Positions 34,431 to 44,772 of a DNA stretch of 64,000 nucleotides are shown piece by piece. The notes beneath the pieces are model-generated. The model saw nothing but the letters and a program-made list of their open reading frames with translations. It made no database searches and was not told where the DNA came from. Source of the DNA: an uncultured Aquimarina sp. Lineage in GTDB: Bacteria > Bacteroidota > Bacteroidia > Flavobacteriales > Flavobacteriaceae. Position numbers and translations under genes: made by a program. Within the stretch, counting starts at the first letter, position 1, and each line of letters starts with the position of its first letter. Where the stretch lies: the NCBI RefSeq assembly GCF_947492965.1, contig NZ_CANLOZ010000001.1, forward strand, positions 496,001 to 560,000, written 5' to 3'.

Positions 34431-37223
34431 ATGGCTGAAGCAAAAACAATGAGATTAAATAAGGTATTACGCGAATTCAATATCTCGCTTGATCGGGCTG
34501 TTGACTTTTTGAGTTCAAAAGGTCATGAGATAGACTCGCGTCCTACCACTAAGATTTCTTCGGAGATCTATCAGCTTTTGTTTGATGAGTTTCAAACAGA
34601 CAAAAGTAAAAAGGTAGCTTCAAAAGAGGTTGGTGAGGAAAAAAGGAAAGAGAAGGAGGCACTTCGAGTACAGATCGAAACAGAGCAAGAAGAGCGACGT
34701 AAGCGTGCTGAGGCTCGCGAAGTTGTGAAAGCTAAAGCCCAATTAAGTGGACCTAAGCAAGTAGGTAAGATTGAATTGGATAAGAAGGAGAAAACTGCTG
34801 AACAGCCCGAAGAAAAAGCAGTAGTTGAGCCTCCAAAAGAAGAGAAGGTAGTAGAAAAACCTAAACAGCCTGAGGTTGTGTCAAATCGACCTGAGAAAAA
34901 AGGTATAAAGATTGCCAAGGTAGCTTCAATAGATTTAGAGCAAAAGAAAGCATCTAAACCTGTAAAGCAACAAAATCAGAAGAAAGAGACACCTGCAGCA
35001 AAGGATGCTGAAGTTCCAGTAGAACCAGTTAAGGTAGAAACACAGTATAAAAAATTAGATGGTCCTAATTTTACAGGGCAGAAAATTGATTTAACCAAGT
35101 TTCAAAAACCAGCAAAAAAGAAAGAAGATAAATCTGATAAATCTTCAGACGGAGATGCGAAAAAGCGCCGTAGAAGAATTAGTAAAGATGGTGGTGCAAA
35201 ATCGGGAGGTCCTGGAAATAGACAAGGAGGAAACCGAGGTCCCGGTAATAGACAAGGTAATCGCGGTCCAGGTAATAGAAATAATAAAGGAAAGCGTCCT
35301 GCTATAGTAAAAGAAGAGCCAAGCGAAGAAGAAGTACAAAAGCAGGTAAGAGAGACTCTTGAAAAACTTCAAGGGAAATCTAAAAAATCTAAAGCGGCAA
35401 AATATCGTAGAGATAAGAGAGATCAACACCGTCAGAAAGCGGAGGATGATGTGGCGCAACAAGAACAGGAAAGTAAAGTTCTTAAAGTTACTGAATTTGT
35501 AACGGTTTCTGAGGTTGCTACAATGATGGATGTTCCTACGACGCAAGTAATATCTGCATGTATGTCGCTGGGTATTATGGTAACTATGAATCAGCGTCTG
35601 GATGCGGAGACCCTTTCTATAGTAGCAGATGAATTTGGATATGAGGTAGATTTTGTTACTTCTGATGTAGAAGATGCAATCGAAGAAATCATAGACGCTC
35701 CAGAAGATCTTGTTTTAAGAGCTCCTATAGTAACAGTAATGGGGCATGTAGATCATGGTAAAACATCATTACTGGATTATATCCGTGAAGAAAATGTAAT
35801 CGCAGGTGAAAGTGGAGGGATTACACAGCACATTGGTGCTTATGGAGTTCAGTTAGAAAATGGGCAGAAAATTGCTTTCTTAGATACTCCTGGTCACGAA
35901 GCCTTTACAGCGATGCGTGCTCGTGGTGCTCAGGTTACGGATTTGGCAATTATAGTAATTGCTGCTGATGATGATGTGATGCCACAAACAAAAGAGGCGA
36001 TCAGTCATGCTCAGGCTGCTGGTGTGCCAATTGTATTTGCTATCAATAAAGTGGATAGACCAGAAGCGAATCCTGATAAGATTAAAGAGCGATTAGCTTC
36101 CATGAATTTATTAGTAGAAGATTGGGGAGGAAAAATACAGTCTCATGATATTTCTGCTAAAACTGGTCAAGGAGTTAAGGAGCTTCTAGAGAAAGTTTTA
36201 TTAGAAGCAGAAATATTAGAACTGAAGGCTAATCCAGATAGATTGGCGTCAGGAACCGTTGTTGAAGCATTCTTGGATAAAGGTAGAGGATATGTTTCTA
36301 CAATTCTTGTTCAAACTGGAACACTACGTGTGGGAGATTATGTGTTAGCAGGAAAGAATAGTGGTAAGGTAAAAGCGATGCAGGATGAACGAGGTAAGAA
36401 TGTGAAAGAAGCTGGACCTTCTACACCTGTTTCTATATTAGGATTAGATGGTGCACCTCAGGCGGGTGATAAATTTAGTGTTCTTGAAGATGAAAGAGAG
36501 GCTAAGGATATTGCAGCTAAAAGAGCACAGTTGCACAGAGAGCAGTCTGTTCGTACACAACGACATATTACATTAGATGAGATTGGACGTCGTATTGCTT
36601 TAGGTGATTTCAAAGAATTGAATATTATCCTTAAAGGAGATGTGGATGGTTCTGTAGAAGCACTGACAGACTCTTTCCAGAAATTGTCTACTGAAGAAAT
36701 TCATGTAAATATTATTCATAAAGCGGTTGGTGCAATTACGGAAAGTGATGTATTGTTAGCTTCTGCTTCTGATGCGATTATTATTGGATTTAATGTGCGA
36801 CCAGCAGGAAATGCTCGTCAGGTTGCAGATAAGGAAGAAATTGATATCAGAACATATTCTATTATTTATGATGCTATCAATGATCTTAAGGATGCGATGG
36901 AGGGAATGCTTTCTCCAGTAATGAAGGAAGAGATTACAGGTACTGCAGAAATAAGAGAAACATTTAAGATTTCTAAAGTTGGTACTATTGCAGGTTGTAT
37001 GGTGCAGACTGGAAAGATTATTCGAAATGCAGGAATACGATTAATACGTGAAGGTGTTGTTGTGTATACTGGTGAATTAGCTTCATTGAAACGATTTAAA
37101 GATGATGTTAAAGAGGTTTCTAAAGGTTATGATTGTGGATTACAAATCAAGAATTATAACGATATTAAAATTGGAGATATCATAGAATCATTCCAAGAAG
37201 TTGCAGTAAAGAAAAAGTTATAG
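34431..37223 (+). CDS. infB: Translation initiation factor IF-2
   Basis: A 930-aa GTPase that places initiator tRNA on the ribosome. The N-terminal IF2_N motif ([20 protein letters not shown]) is followed by a ~300-residue charged low-complexity region including a Gly/Asn/Arg repeat tract ([18 protein letters not shown], about 262-285). The GTPase domain starts near residue 435: G1 GHVDHGKT, G2 with [11 protein letters not shown]3 DTPGHEAF, G4 NKVD, G5 SAKTGQG. The C-terminal domains end in [18 protein letters not shown]. Complete. Terminated by a strong hairpin at 37243-37275. Confidence 0.98.
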   Translation: MAEAKTMRLNKVLREFNISLDRAVDFLSSKGHEIDSRPTTKISSEIYQLLFDEFQTDKSKKVASKEVGEEKRKEKEALRVQIETEQEERRKRAEAREVVKAKAQLSGPKQVGKIELDKKEKTAEQPEEKAVVEPPKEEKVVEKPKQPEVVSNRPEKKGIKIAKVASIDLEQKKASKPVKQQNQKKETPAAKDAEVPVEPVKVETQYKKLDGPNFTGQKIDLTKFQKPAKKKEDKSDKSSDGDAKKRRRRISKDGGAKSGGPGNRQGGNRGPGNRQGNRGPGNRNNKGKRPAIVKEEPSEEEVQKQVRETLEKLQGKSKKSKAAKYRRDKRDQHRQKAEDDVAQQEQESKVLKVTEFVTVSEVATMMDVPTTQVISACMSLGIMVTMNQRLDAETLSIVADEFGYEVDFVTSDVEDAIEEIIDAPEDLVLRAPIVTVMGHVDHGKTSLLDYIREENVIAGESGGITQHIGAYGVQLENGQKIAFLDTPGHEAFTAMRARGAQVTDLAIIVIAADDDVMPQTKEAISHAQAAGVPIVFAINKVDRPEANPDKIKERLASMNLLVEDWGGKIQSHDISAKTGQGVKELLEKVLLEAEILELKANPDRLASGTVVEAFLDKGRGYVSTILVQTGTLRVGDYVLAGKNSGKVKAMQDERGKNVKEAGPSTPVSILGLDGAPQAGDKFSVLEDEREAKDIAAKRAQLHREQSVRTQRHITLDEIGRRIALGDFKELNIILKGDVDGSVEALTDSFQKLSTEEIHVNIIHKAVGAITESDVLLASASDAIIIGFNVRPAGNARQVADKEEIDIRTYSIIYDAINDLKDAMEGMLSPVMKEEITGTAEIRETFKISKVGTIAGCMVQTGKIIRNAGIRLIREGVVVYTGELASLKRFKDDVKEVSKGYDCGLQIKNYNDIKIGDIIESFQEVAVKKKL

Positions 37224-37242
37224 AACGTAATAATTATAAAAG

Positions 37243-37275
37243 TAAGAAGCCCGATCAAAATGATCGGGCTTCTTA
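37243..37275. terminator. Bidirectional terminator after infB
   Basis: A 15-bp perfect stem TAAGAAGCCCGATCA/TGATCGGGCTTCTTA with an AAA loop, between convergent infB and the SPOR gene. Confidence 0.9.
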
Positions 37276-37296
37276 TTTGTTAAATCCTTATTGTGA

Positions 37297-37749
37297 TTAA
37301 TCTCTTCCTAATTTGAAAGGGAAAGCTGTTGGAAATTCTTTTTTAATTTCTTTTAGGGCTCTATCCATTTCTAATTTACTTCTGTAATTACCTATCCATA
37401 CTTTGTGGTTAGGGGTTTCGTAAACTATCTCTGAACTCCATTGAGGAAAAGCAGTTTCTGCTTTATTTTGAACCTCATTTGCTTCATTGAGATCGCCTGT
37501 GAATAATTGCACTCGGTAATTTTCGCTTAAAACACCTTCTTTGTCCATTTTTGTTTTGATGTTCAGAAGTTGTTGTATTCTTGGGTCTTGATTTATGGTT
37601 ACAGTAGGTTCTGCAGGAGGAGCTATTTCTACTGTGGTAAAAACAGTAGGATTGTCAGAATTTGTAGAATCCTGCGCATTCAAAAAGTTCATCCCAACAA
37701 AACAAAATCCTAATACGAAAATGCTGTTTTTTTTGTTTAAAATTCTCAT
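37297..37749 (-). CDS. SPOR-domain exported protein
   Basis: A 150-aa protein started at ATG 37749 (MRILNKKNSIFVLGFCFVG, signal peptide ending ...NFLNAQ). The GTG at 37767 is rejected because it lies in the -7 box. After a Pro/Thr-rich linker the C-terminal half is a SPOR domain (YRVQLFTGDLNEANEVQNKAETAFP...VWIGNYRSKLEMDRALKEIKKEF). SPOR domains bind denuded peptidoglycan glycan strands at sites of septation, so it is probably a periplasmic cell-wall-associated protein. No catalytic domain. It stands alone, divergent from the ACIII operon. Confidence 0.88.
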   Translation of the reverse strand: MRILNKKNSIFVLGFCFVGMNFLNAQDSTNSDNPTVFTTVEIAPPAEPTVTINQDPRIQQLLNIKTKMDKEGVLSENYRVQLFTGDLNEANEVQNKAETAFPQWSSEIVYETPNHKVWIGNYRSKLEMDRALKEIKKEFPTAFPFKLGRD

Positions 37750-37766
37750 TACAAATAGATTTGACA

Positions 37767-37774
37767 CAAAGGTA
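37767..37774 (-). promoter_or_regulatory. -7 box of the SPOR gene
   Basis: Minus strand TACCTTTG (TAnnTTTG), about 18 bases before ATG 37749. It settles the start codon. Confidence 0.55.
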
Positions 37775-37872
37775 AAGTTTAATAACTCAAAATCCTTTAA
37801 AAATATTATTTAGAATTATTATAAATTAGCACTTAACAGTTCGCTAACATTTCTAAAATCGACTTATTGTAG

Positions 37873-37880
37873 TACTTTTG
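37873..37880 (+). promoter_or_regulatory. -7 box of the ACIII-cox operon
   Basis: TACTTTTG (TAnnTTTG), with TTC in place of TTG 19 bases upstream (37851-37853). The predicted leader is about 87 nt before actA. Confidence 0.5.
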
Positions 37881-37973
37881 CTGTCGAATTAAATGGACGT
37901 GGTTTTTGCATCGTTTTTTTAAGAATAATGAAAAAACCATACCAAAATTTAGACGATAATTCTACTTTATAAT

Positions 37974-39293
37974 ATGAAACAGGTGAAATACCGAAATTCA
38001 GCCTCAAAACTCCTACTTCTAGGAACTGTTTTTTTATTCTCTTTAATGAATCCAGTTTTTGCTCAGGAAGAAGCAGCAACAACTGAAGCGGCTACTGCTG
38101 AATCTGCCACTGGTGGAGATGTAGCAAAAGGAGAAGCGTTGTTTAAATCGCTTTGTGCTGCTTGTCACAAAAGATATAAGAAGATGACAGGTCCAGCACT
38201 TTTTGGAGTTGCTGATAAGTATGAGAGAGAATGGATTTATTCTTGGGTAAAAAATAGTGCAGCGATGATCGCATCTGGAGATGCAAGAGCGGTTGCTATT
38301 TATGAGGAGTACAAAAGAACTCCGATGAATGCATTTCCACAATTGACCAATACCGATATAGATAATATCTTGGCTTATGTAATGGTTCCTAAAGGCCCTT
38401 CAGGTCCTACAGGTGTAACTGGTACTACGCCGACGGTTGTTGATAACTCAGGAGCTTCTACTACTCTTATTTTAGGAGCGTTGGTATTAGTGTTCTTAAT
38501 GTTGGTGGTTGTACTGTTCTTAGTGAATAAAACATTAAGAAGTTTCGCAGAAGCTAATGGTGTTGAGTTTGCTGAAGAAGAAGTAAGAACTCCAATTTGG
38601 AAAGCTTTTGTGCAGAATCAATTCTTAGTATTAGTGTCAGCGATATTTGTGTTGCTGGCAAGTGGTTACTTTGTATATGGTTATCTAATGCAGGTAGGTG
38701 TTGATCAAGGATATATGCCAATTCAGCCAATACACTATTCTCATAAGATTCATGCTGGTGACAACAAGATTGAGTGTAAGTACTGTCACTCTTCTGCTAG
38801 AGTTTCTAAACATTCGGGAATTCCTTCTCTGAATGTTTGTATGAACTGCCATAAATCTATAGCTGAAGTTGCAGAAAGCACTGCTACCGATGAATATTCT
38901 AAAGAGTTTTATGACGGTGAGATTAAAAAGCTTTATAAAGCTGTTGGTTGGGATGAAGCTGAACAAGCGTATACAGGAAAGACTGAGCCAGTGAAATGGG
39001 TTCGTATTCATAATCTACCTGATTTTGCATACTTTAATCATTCTCAGCACGTAAGTGTGGCAGGTGTTGAATGTCAGACATGTCATGGTCCTGTAGAAGA
39101 AATGGAAATTATGTATCAGCATGCTCCGCTAACAATGGGATGGTGTATCAACTGTCATAGAGAGACCAATGTGAAGGTGGAAGGAAATGAGTACTATGAG
39201 AAGATACATGCAGAGTTGTCTAAGAAGTACGGAGTGGATAAATTAACTGCTGCTCAGATGGGTGGTTTGGAATGTGGAAAGTGCCACTATTAA
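37974..39293 (+). CDS. actA: Alternative complex III multihaem cytochrome c subunit ActA
   Basis: A 439-aa exported, membrane-anchored cytochrome of the quinol-oxidising alternative complex III. A signal peptide (MKQVKYRNSASKLLLLGTVFLFSLMNPVFAQ) is followed by a monohaem cytochrome c domain (CAACH, about residue 61), a TM helix (LILGALVLVFLMLVVVLFLV) and a second TM near 220. The pentahaem ActA part follows with CKYCH, CMNCH, CQTCH, CINCH and C-terminal CGKCH, giving six CxxCH sites in all. Fusion of a monohaem domain to ActA is known in Bacteroidetes. First gene of an operon in which every following gene is on the same strand. Confidence 0.93.
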   Translation: MKQVKYRNSASKLLLLGTVFLFSLMNPVFAQEEAATTEAATAESATGGDVAKGEALFKSLCAACHKRYKKMTGPALFGVADKYEREWIYSWVKNSAAMIASGDARAVAIYEEYKRTPMNAFPQLTNTDIDNILAYVMVPKGPSGPTGVTGTTPTVVDNSGASTTLILGALVLVFLMLVVVLFLVNKTLRSFAEANGVEFAEEEVRTPIWKAFVQNQFLVLVSAIFVLLASGYFVYGYLMQVGVDQGYMPIQPIHYSHKIHAGDNKIECKYCHSSARVSKHSGIPSLNVCMNCHKSIAEVAESTATDEYSKEFYDGEIKKLYKAVGWDEAEQAYTGKTEPVKWVRIHNLPDFAYFNHSQHVSVAGVECQTCHGPVEEMEIMYQHAPLTMGWCINCHRETNVKVEGNEYYEKIHAELSKKYGVDKLTAAQMGGLECGKCHY

Positions 39294-39347
39294 TAAATGA
39301 TTTATTCGTTTAAACGAAAAAATAAGTAAGAAGCTAATATCAATTAT

Positions 39348-42300
39348 ATGTCATCAAACAAGAAATACTGGAAAAGTGTTGAAGAGCTAAATGAAAATAG
39401 CTCTATTGTTGAGACGCTACAACAAAATGAATTCGTTCAGGAAATTCCTACGGATGAGTTTTTAGGAGATAAATCATCTCTGGAGAATTCTTCGACTACA
39501 CGTCGTGATTTTCTTAAATATGTAGGTTTTAGTACAGCAGCTGCATCATTAGCAGCGTGTGAAGGCCCAGTGATTAAGTCAATACCATATGTAGTGCAAC
39601 CAGATAGAATTGTTCCTGGTGTTGCCAACTACTATGCAACTACTATTGCTGATGGTTTTGATTTCGCTAGTGTTTTGATTAAGACTAGAGAAGGTCGTCC
39701 AATTAAAGTTGAAAATAATAATCTGGCTACTTCTAATGGAGAAGCAAACGCTAGAGTGCATGCTTCGGTATTGTCATTATATGATAGCTCTAGATTGAAA
39801 GGTCCTAAGAAAGGTGCAGAGGATATTAGCTGGAGTGAACTTGATAAAGAAGTTGGTGCTAAATTAAATGGTCTTGGAGGTAAGAAGATTGTTTTGTTAA
39901 CGCAAACTTTTGCAAGTCCTTCTACTTCAAAACTAATTGCAGAATTTAAAGCGAAATATGCTAATGTTTCTCAGGTAGTTTATGATTCGGTTTCTTACAG
40001 CGAAGCATTGGATGCTTATGAAATGATGTATGGAGAAAGAGCACTTGCAGATTATGATTTCTCTAAGGTGAATACTGTAGTTAGTATTGCTGCTGATTTT
40101 CTTGGAGATTGGCAAGGTGGTGGATATGATGGAGGGTATGCGCAAGGACGTGTTCCTAAAAATGGTAAGATGTCAAAGCATATTCAGTTTGAGGCAAATA
40201 TGTCTCTTTCTGGAGCAAATGCTGATAATAGAATACAAGCAACGCCTACTCAGCAAAAACAGGTTCTGGCAGCATTATATAAATATGTAACGGGAGCTGG
40301 TTCTAAAGGAGCGTTGGATGCTACATTGGATGCGGAAGTAGTGAAAGCCGCTAAGCATATTCAGAAAGCTGGTAGTAATGCTGTTGTTGTTTCTGGAATT
40401 CAAGATGTGGATGCTCAATTATTAGTATTAGCGATAAATAAGCATATTAATAGTAAAGCGTTTAATGAAAATACACCTCGAAAAATCCGTCAAGGTAATT
40501 CGAAAGCAGTAGCGCAGTTGGTAAAAGATATGAATGCAGGACGTGTAGGAGCGTTACTAATCGCAGGAGTTAATCCGGTATATTCATTGCCGAATGCTCA
40601 GGAATTTAAAGATGGTCTTGAAAAAGTAGATCTTTCTGTAGCTTTCAGTATGCATAATGATGAAACTGCTTCAGTGTGTAATTATATAGCTACGACGCCT
40701 CATTATTTAGAGTCTTGGGGTGATGTGGAGTTAAAGAAAGGAAGTTATAGTTTGATGCAGCCAACTATTCGTCCTTTGTTTGATACAAGACAATTTCAGG
40801 AAACTTTATTAAAGTGGACTGGAAATTCTGCATCTTATAATGATTATATTAAAGATGCATGGACTGGAGTTCTAGGTGGAACTTCATGGAGTCAAGCATT
40901 GCATGATGGAGTGTTGGTGAAACCAATATTACCAAAAGAATCTTTAGAAGAGGCAATAAATACTCCAGAAGGAGAGGTTGTAGAAGAAACTCCAGCAGGT
41001 CCTAATGTAGGAGCTGCAGCCAGAAGATTAGCAACAGCTAAGGCTAATGGGTTAGAGCTTACTTTATATACAAAAACAGCTTTAGGTGATGGTCAGCAGG
41101 CGAATAACCCTTGGTTACAAGAAATGCCTGATCCAATTACCAGAGCTTCTTGGGATAACTACCTAACGATATCGAGAGCAGATGCGGAGTCTTTAGGGCT
41201 TATCAATGAAAATGTTGCCAACGGTGCGTTAAATGGTAGTTATGCAACAGTAACAGTTAACGGTGTTAATGTTACTGCACCAGTAATAATCCAACCAGGT
41301 CAAGCCAAAGGTTCTGTAGGTTTGGCATTAGGATATGGAAAGACTGCTGGGCTTAAAGAAGAAATGCAAGTAGGAGTTAATGCTTTTGCTTTGTATCAGA
41401 ATCAGAATGCGGTACAGCCAGTGACTTTGGCGAAAGCTGAGGGTACTCATGAGTTTGCTTGTGTGCAGTTACACAACACGCTAATGGGACGTGGCGATAT
41501 TATTAAAGAAACTACTTTAGAGATCTTTAATACGAAAGATAAGCATGTTTGGAATGCTGTTCCTGAAGTAAGTAAAAATCATATCGAATACGAGGTTACT
41601 TCTCCAGAAGTAGATCTTTGGGATGAATTTGATCGTTCTGTAGGACATCATTTTAATCTTTCTATAGATTTAAATGCTTGTACAGGATGTGGTGCTTGTG
41701 TGATTGCTTGTCATGCAGAAAACAATGTTCCTGTTGTTGGAAAATCAGAAATGCGTAGATCACGTGATATGCACTGGTTACGCATAGATCGTTATTATTC
41801 TTCACAAGAAAGTTTTGAAGGTGATAATGCTAAAAAAGATGCAATCTCTGGATTAGGAAGTTCGTTATCAGAATTTGGTGAAATGGAAGTTCCTTCTGAT
41901 AATCCTGAAGTAGCATTCCAACCAGTAATGTGTCAGCATTGTAATCATGCTCCTTGTGAGACAGTTTGTCCAGTTGCGGCGACTTCTCATGGTAGACAAG
42001 GACAAAACCATATGGCTTATAACCGTTGTGTAGGTACCAGATATTGTGCAAACAACTGTCCTTACAAGGTAAGAAGATTTAACTGGTTCTTATATAATGA
42101 AAACGATGAGTTTGATTATCATATGAACAATGATCTGGGACGTATGGTCATAAATCCAGACGTTACTGTTCGATCAAGAGGTGTTATGGAAAAATGTTCT
42201 ATGTGTATCCAAATGACACAAAAAACTATTCTAGATGCAAAGAGAGATGGTAGAGTTATTAAAGATGGAGAATTCCAGACGGCTTGTTCGGCTGCTTGTT

Positions 42301-42455
42301 CTTCGGGAGCAATGACTTTTGGTGATATCAACGATAAGGATAGTAAAGTAGCCAAATTAAAAGAGGATAATAGAATGTATCACTTACTTGAGCATGTAGG
42401 TACAAAACCAAACGTGATGTATCAGACGAAAGTAAGAAATACAACAGAAGCCTAA
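39348..42455 (+). CDS. actB: Alternative complex III subunit ActB (molybdopterin-like plus Fe-S domains)
   Basis: A 1035-aa peripheral subunit. An internal Tat-like segment (TTRRDFLKYVGFSTAAASLAAC, about 50-71) with a following cysteine suggests export as a folded, lipid-anchored protein. Residues ~75-750 resemble a molybdopterin oxidoreductase; in ACIII this domain has lost its cofactor. From about 777 is a HybA/DmsB-type ferredoxin part with cysteine clusters: CTGCGACVIACH, CQHCNHAPCETVCPVAA, CVGTRYCANNCPYKVRRF and CSMCIQMTQ...CSAAC, able to bind 3-4 Fe-S clusters that carry electrons from quinol to the haems. Confidence 0.93.
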   Translation: MSSNKKYWKSVEELNENSSIVETLQQNEFVQEIPTDEFLGDKSSLENSSTTRRDFLKYVGFSTAAASLAACEGPVIKSIPYVVQPDRIVPGVANYYATTIADGFDFASVLIKTREGRPIKVENNNLATSNGEANARVHASVLSLYDSSRLKGPKKGAEDISWSELDKEVGAKLNGLGGKKIVLLTQTFASPSTSKLIAEFKAKYANVSQVVYDSVSYSEALDAYEMMYGERALADYDFSKVNTVVSIAADFLGDWQGGGYDGGYAQGRVPKNGKMSKHIQFEANMSLSGANADNRIQATPTQQKQVLAALYKYVTGAGSKGALDATLDAEVVKAAKHIQKAGSNAVVVSGIQDVDAQLLVLAINKHINSKAFNENTPRKIRQGNSKAVAQLVKDMNAGRVGALLIAGVNPVYSLPNAQEFKDGLEKVDLSVAFSMHNDETASVCNYIATTPHYLESWGDVELKKGSYSLMQPTIRPLFDTRQFQETLLKWTGNSASYNDYIKDAWTGVLGGTSWSQALHDGVLVKPILPKESLEEAINTPEGEVVEETPAGPNVGAAARRLATAKANGLELTLYTKTALGDGQQANNPWLQEMPDPITRASWDNYLTISRADAESLGLINENVANGALNGSYATVTVNGVNVTAPVIIQPGQAKGSVGLALGYGKTAGLKEEMQVGVNAFALYQNQNAVQPVTLAKAEGTHEFACVQLHNTLMGRGDIIKETTLEIFNTKDKHVWNAVPEVSKNHIEYEVTSPEVDLWDEFDRSVGHHFNLSIDLNACTGCGACVIACHAENNVPVVGKSEMRRSRDMHWLRIDRYYSSQESFEGDNAKKDAISGLGSSLSEFGEMEVPSDNPEVAFQPVMCQHCNHAPCETVCPVAATSHGRQGQNHMAYNRCVGTRYCANNCPYKVRRFNWFLYNENDEFDYHMNNDLGRMVINPDVTVRSRGVMEKCSMCIQMTQKTILDAKRDGRVIKDGEFQTACSAACSSGAMTFGDINDKDSKVAKLKEDNRMYHLLEHVGTKPNVMYQTKVRNTTEA

Positions 42456-42492
42456 TTAACTAAATAAAGAATCAATTCAATTATAAAGGATT

Positions 42493-44223
42493 ATGTCTCA
42501 TTACGAAGCACCTATAAGAAAACCTTTAGTAACTGGTGATAAAACCTACCACGATGTAACAGTGGATGTTGCTGCGCCAGTTGAAGGTAAAGCAAACAAA
42601 TCTTGGTGGATTGTGTTTTCAATTGCCCTTGTTGCTTTCCTTTGGGGAATAGGTTGTATAATTTATACAATTTCCACAGGTATCGGAACCTGGGGATTAA
42701 ATAAAACAGTTGGATGGGCCTGGGATATCACTAACTTTGTTTGGTGGGTAGGTATCGGTCACGCAGGAACACTGATTTCAGCTGTACTATTATTATTCCG
42801 TCAGAAATGGAGAATGGCGATTAACCGATCTGCTGAGGCGATGACTATTTTCTCGGTTATTCAGGCAGGGTTATTCCCAATTATTCACATGGGACGTCCA
42901 TGGTTAGCATATTGGGTATTGCCGATTCCAAATCAGTTTGGATCCTTATGGGTAAACTTTAACTCGCCACTACTTTGGGATGTATTTGCGATATCAACAT
43001 ATCTTTCGGTTTCATTAGTTTTCTGGTGGACTGGATTATTACCTGATTTTGCGATGATCCGAGATAGAGCGATTACTCCTTTTAACAAGAAAATATACGG
43101 TATCCTATCTTTCGGATGGAGTGGTAGAGCAAAGGATTGGCAACGTTTTGAGGAAGTGTCTTTGGTACTTGCAGGTCTAGCAACACCGTTAGTACTTTCT
43201 GTACATACAATTGTATCTTTTGACTTTGCAACATCAGTAATACCTGGATGGCATACTACAATCTTCCCTCCTTATTTCGTTGCGGGAGCTATATTCTCAG
43301 GATTTGCAATGGTAAATACACTTTTGATCATTATGAGAAAAGTGTCTAATCTAGAAAACTATATCACCATTCAACATATAGAATTAATGAACATCGTAAT
43401 TATGATTACTGGTTCTATAGTTGGGGTGGCCTATATAACAGAGTTATTTGTTGCATGGTATTCTGGAGTTGAGTATGAACAATATGCATTCTTAAACAGA
43501 GCAACAGGACCTTACTGGTGGGCATATTGGGCGATGATGACATGTAACGTGTTCTCACCACAGTTTATGTGGTTCCCTAAACTAAGAAGAAGTATTATGT
43601 TCTCTTTCATAATTTCTATAGTGGTAAATATAGGAATGTGGTTTGAGCGTTTCGTAATTATTGTTACTTCTCTTCATAGGGACTACTTACCATCATCTTG
43701 GACAATGTTCTCTCCTACATTTGTAGATATAGGAATATTTATCGGTACGATTGGATTCTTCTTTGTGTTGTTCTTGTTGTATGCTCGTACATTCCCTGTA
43801 ATTGCGCAAGCAGAGGTGAAAACAATATTAAAATCTTCTGGAGAGAAGTACAAAAAACTTAGAGAGGCTGGGATTGATCATAGAGATGAACTTCCTAAGG
43901 TAGAAGCTAAAGTTACTTCGGAAGAAGTTGAAGAGAAAGTAGAGGAAGTAAAAGAAGCTAGTCAGGAAGATATAGATAGTTTGCTTGGTAATCTGGGAAC
44001 TTTTGACGCTAGTACTCAAACTGCTGATGACCTAAAGAAGGTGAATGGTATCGGTCCAGTAATGGAAAAGAAACTGAATGAAATAGGGATATTTACTTTT
44101 GATCAGGTAAGTAAAATGACCGAAAAAGAATACAATTTATTAGATAGTATTACAGGTTCTTTCCCAGGAAGAGCGCAACGCGATGATTGGGCTGGACAAG
44201 CTGAAAAATTAAAAAACAATTAG
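42493..44223 (+). CDS. actC: Alternative complex III NrfD-type membrane subunit ActC with C-terminal HhH domain
   Basis: A 576-aa polytopic inner-membrane protein of the NrfD/PsrC family, with about ten TM helices (about 35-455); such subunits bind quinol. Helix motifs include VWWVGIGHAGTLISAVLL and FPIIHMGRPWLAYW. After the last helix (~440-455) comes a charged linker (EAKVTSEEVEEKVEEVKEA) and a ~65-residue soluble end DDLKKVNGIGPVMEKKLNEI...TGSFPGRAQRDDWAGQA, which looks like a helix-hairpin-helix (NGIGPVMEKKL) domain and is absent from classic ActC. It precedes actD by four bases. Confidence 0.92.
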   Translation: MSHYEAPIRKPLVTGDKTYHDVTVDVAAPVEGKANKSWWIVFSIALVAFLWGIGCIIYTISTGIGTWGLNKTVGWAWDITNFVWWVGIGHAGTLISAVLLLFRQKWRMAINRSAEAMTIFSVIQAGLFPIIHMGRPWLAYWVLPIPNQFGSLWVNFNSPLLWDVFAISTYLSVSLVFWWTGLLPDFAMIRDRAITPFNKKIYGILSFGWSGRAKDWQRFEEVSLVLAGLATPLVLSVHTIVSFDFATSVIPGWHTTIFPPYFVAGAIFSGFAMVNTLLIIMRKVSNLENYITIQHIELMNIVIMITGSIVGVAYITELFVAWYSGVEYEQYAFLNRATGPYWWAYWAMMTCNVFSPQFMWFPKLRRSIMFSFIISIVVNIGMWFERFVIIVTSLHRDYLPSSWTMFSPTFVDIGIFIGTIGFFFVLFLLYARTFPVIAQAEVKTILKSSGEKYKKLREAGIDHRDELPKVEAKVTSEEVEEKVEEVKEASQEDIDSLLGNLGTFDASTQTADDLKKVNGIGPVMEKKLNEIGIFTFDQVSKMTEKEYNLLDSITGSFPGRAQRDDWAGQAEKLKNN

Positions 44224-44227
44224 AAGT

Positions 44228-44767
44228 ATGGCATCTAAAGTTATACATGCATTATATACAGATGATGATGTCCTAATGGACGCTGTAAAGCAGGTTCGTT
44301 CCGAGCATTATCATATAGAAGAGGTTTATACTCCTTTTCCAGTTCACGGCTTAGATAAAGCTATGGGATTAGCTCCGACAAGATTAGCAATTACATCGTT
44401 TATGTATGGATGTGTTGGTCTTACAGTTGCAATCACAATGATGAACTATATCATGATCGAAGATTGGCCTCAAAACATTGGTGGGAAACCAAGTTTTAGT
44501 TATATCGAAAACATGCCAGCTTTCGTTCCAATTATGTTTGAGCTTACTGTGTTTTTTGCGGCACACTTAATGGTAATTACTTTTTATATGAGAAGTAAAT
44601 TGTGGCCTTTTAAGGAAGCTGAAAATCCTGATGTAAGAACTACAGACGATCATTTCTTAATGGAAATAGATGCTAGTCATCACGATGTAGATAAGATGAC
44701 TAACTTTTTAAGCAACACAGGTGCTGTAGAAATTAAAGTAATAGATAAGCAAGAAGATAACCATTAG
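44228..44767 (+). CDS. actD: Alternative complex III subunit ActD (DUF3341)
   Basis: A 179-aa membrane subunit with two TM helices (about 59-80, TSFMYGCVGLTVAITMMNYI; and about 99-120, PIMFELTVFFAAHLMVITFYM). The N-terminal cytoplasmic part HALYTDDDVLMDAVKQVRSEHYHIEEVYTPFPVHGLDKAMG is the DUF3341 signature. The C-terminus has a His/Asp-rich stretch (TTDDHFLMEIDASHHDVDK) and a regulatory-like beta segment. Its role in ACIII is structural. Very close spacing to actC (4 bases) and actE (5 bases) marks a tight operon. Confidence 0.94.
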   Translation: MASKVIHALYTDDDVLMDAVKQVRSEHYHIEEVYTPFPVHGLDKAMGLAPTRLAITSFMYGCVGLTVAITMMNYIMIEDWPQNIGGKPSFSYIENMPAFVPIMFELTVFFAAHLMVITFYMRSKLWPFKEAENPDVRTTDDHFLMEIDASHHDVDKMTNFLSNTGAVEIKVIDKQEDNH

Positions 44768-44772
44768 TTATA

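Noticed and set aside
34592..34918. 108-aa minus-strand ORF within infB
   Set aside because: A shadow of the low-complexity Lys/Glu-rich N-terminal region of IF-2; no promoter, and Ser/Phe-rich antisense composition.
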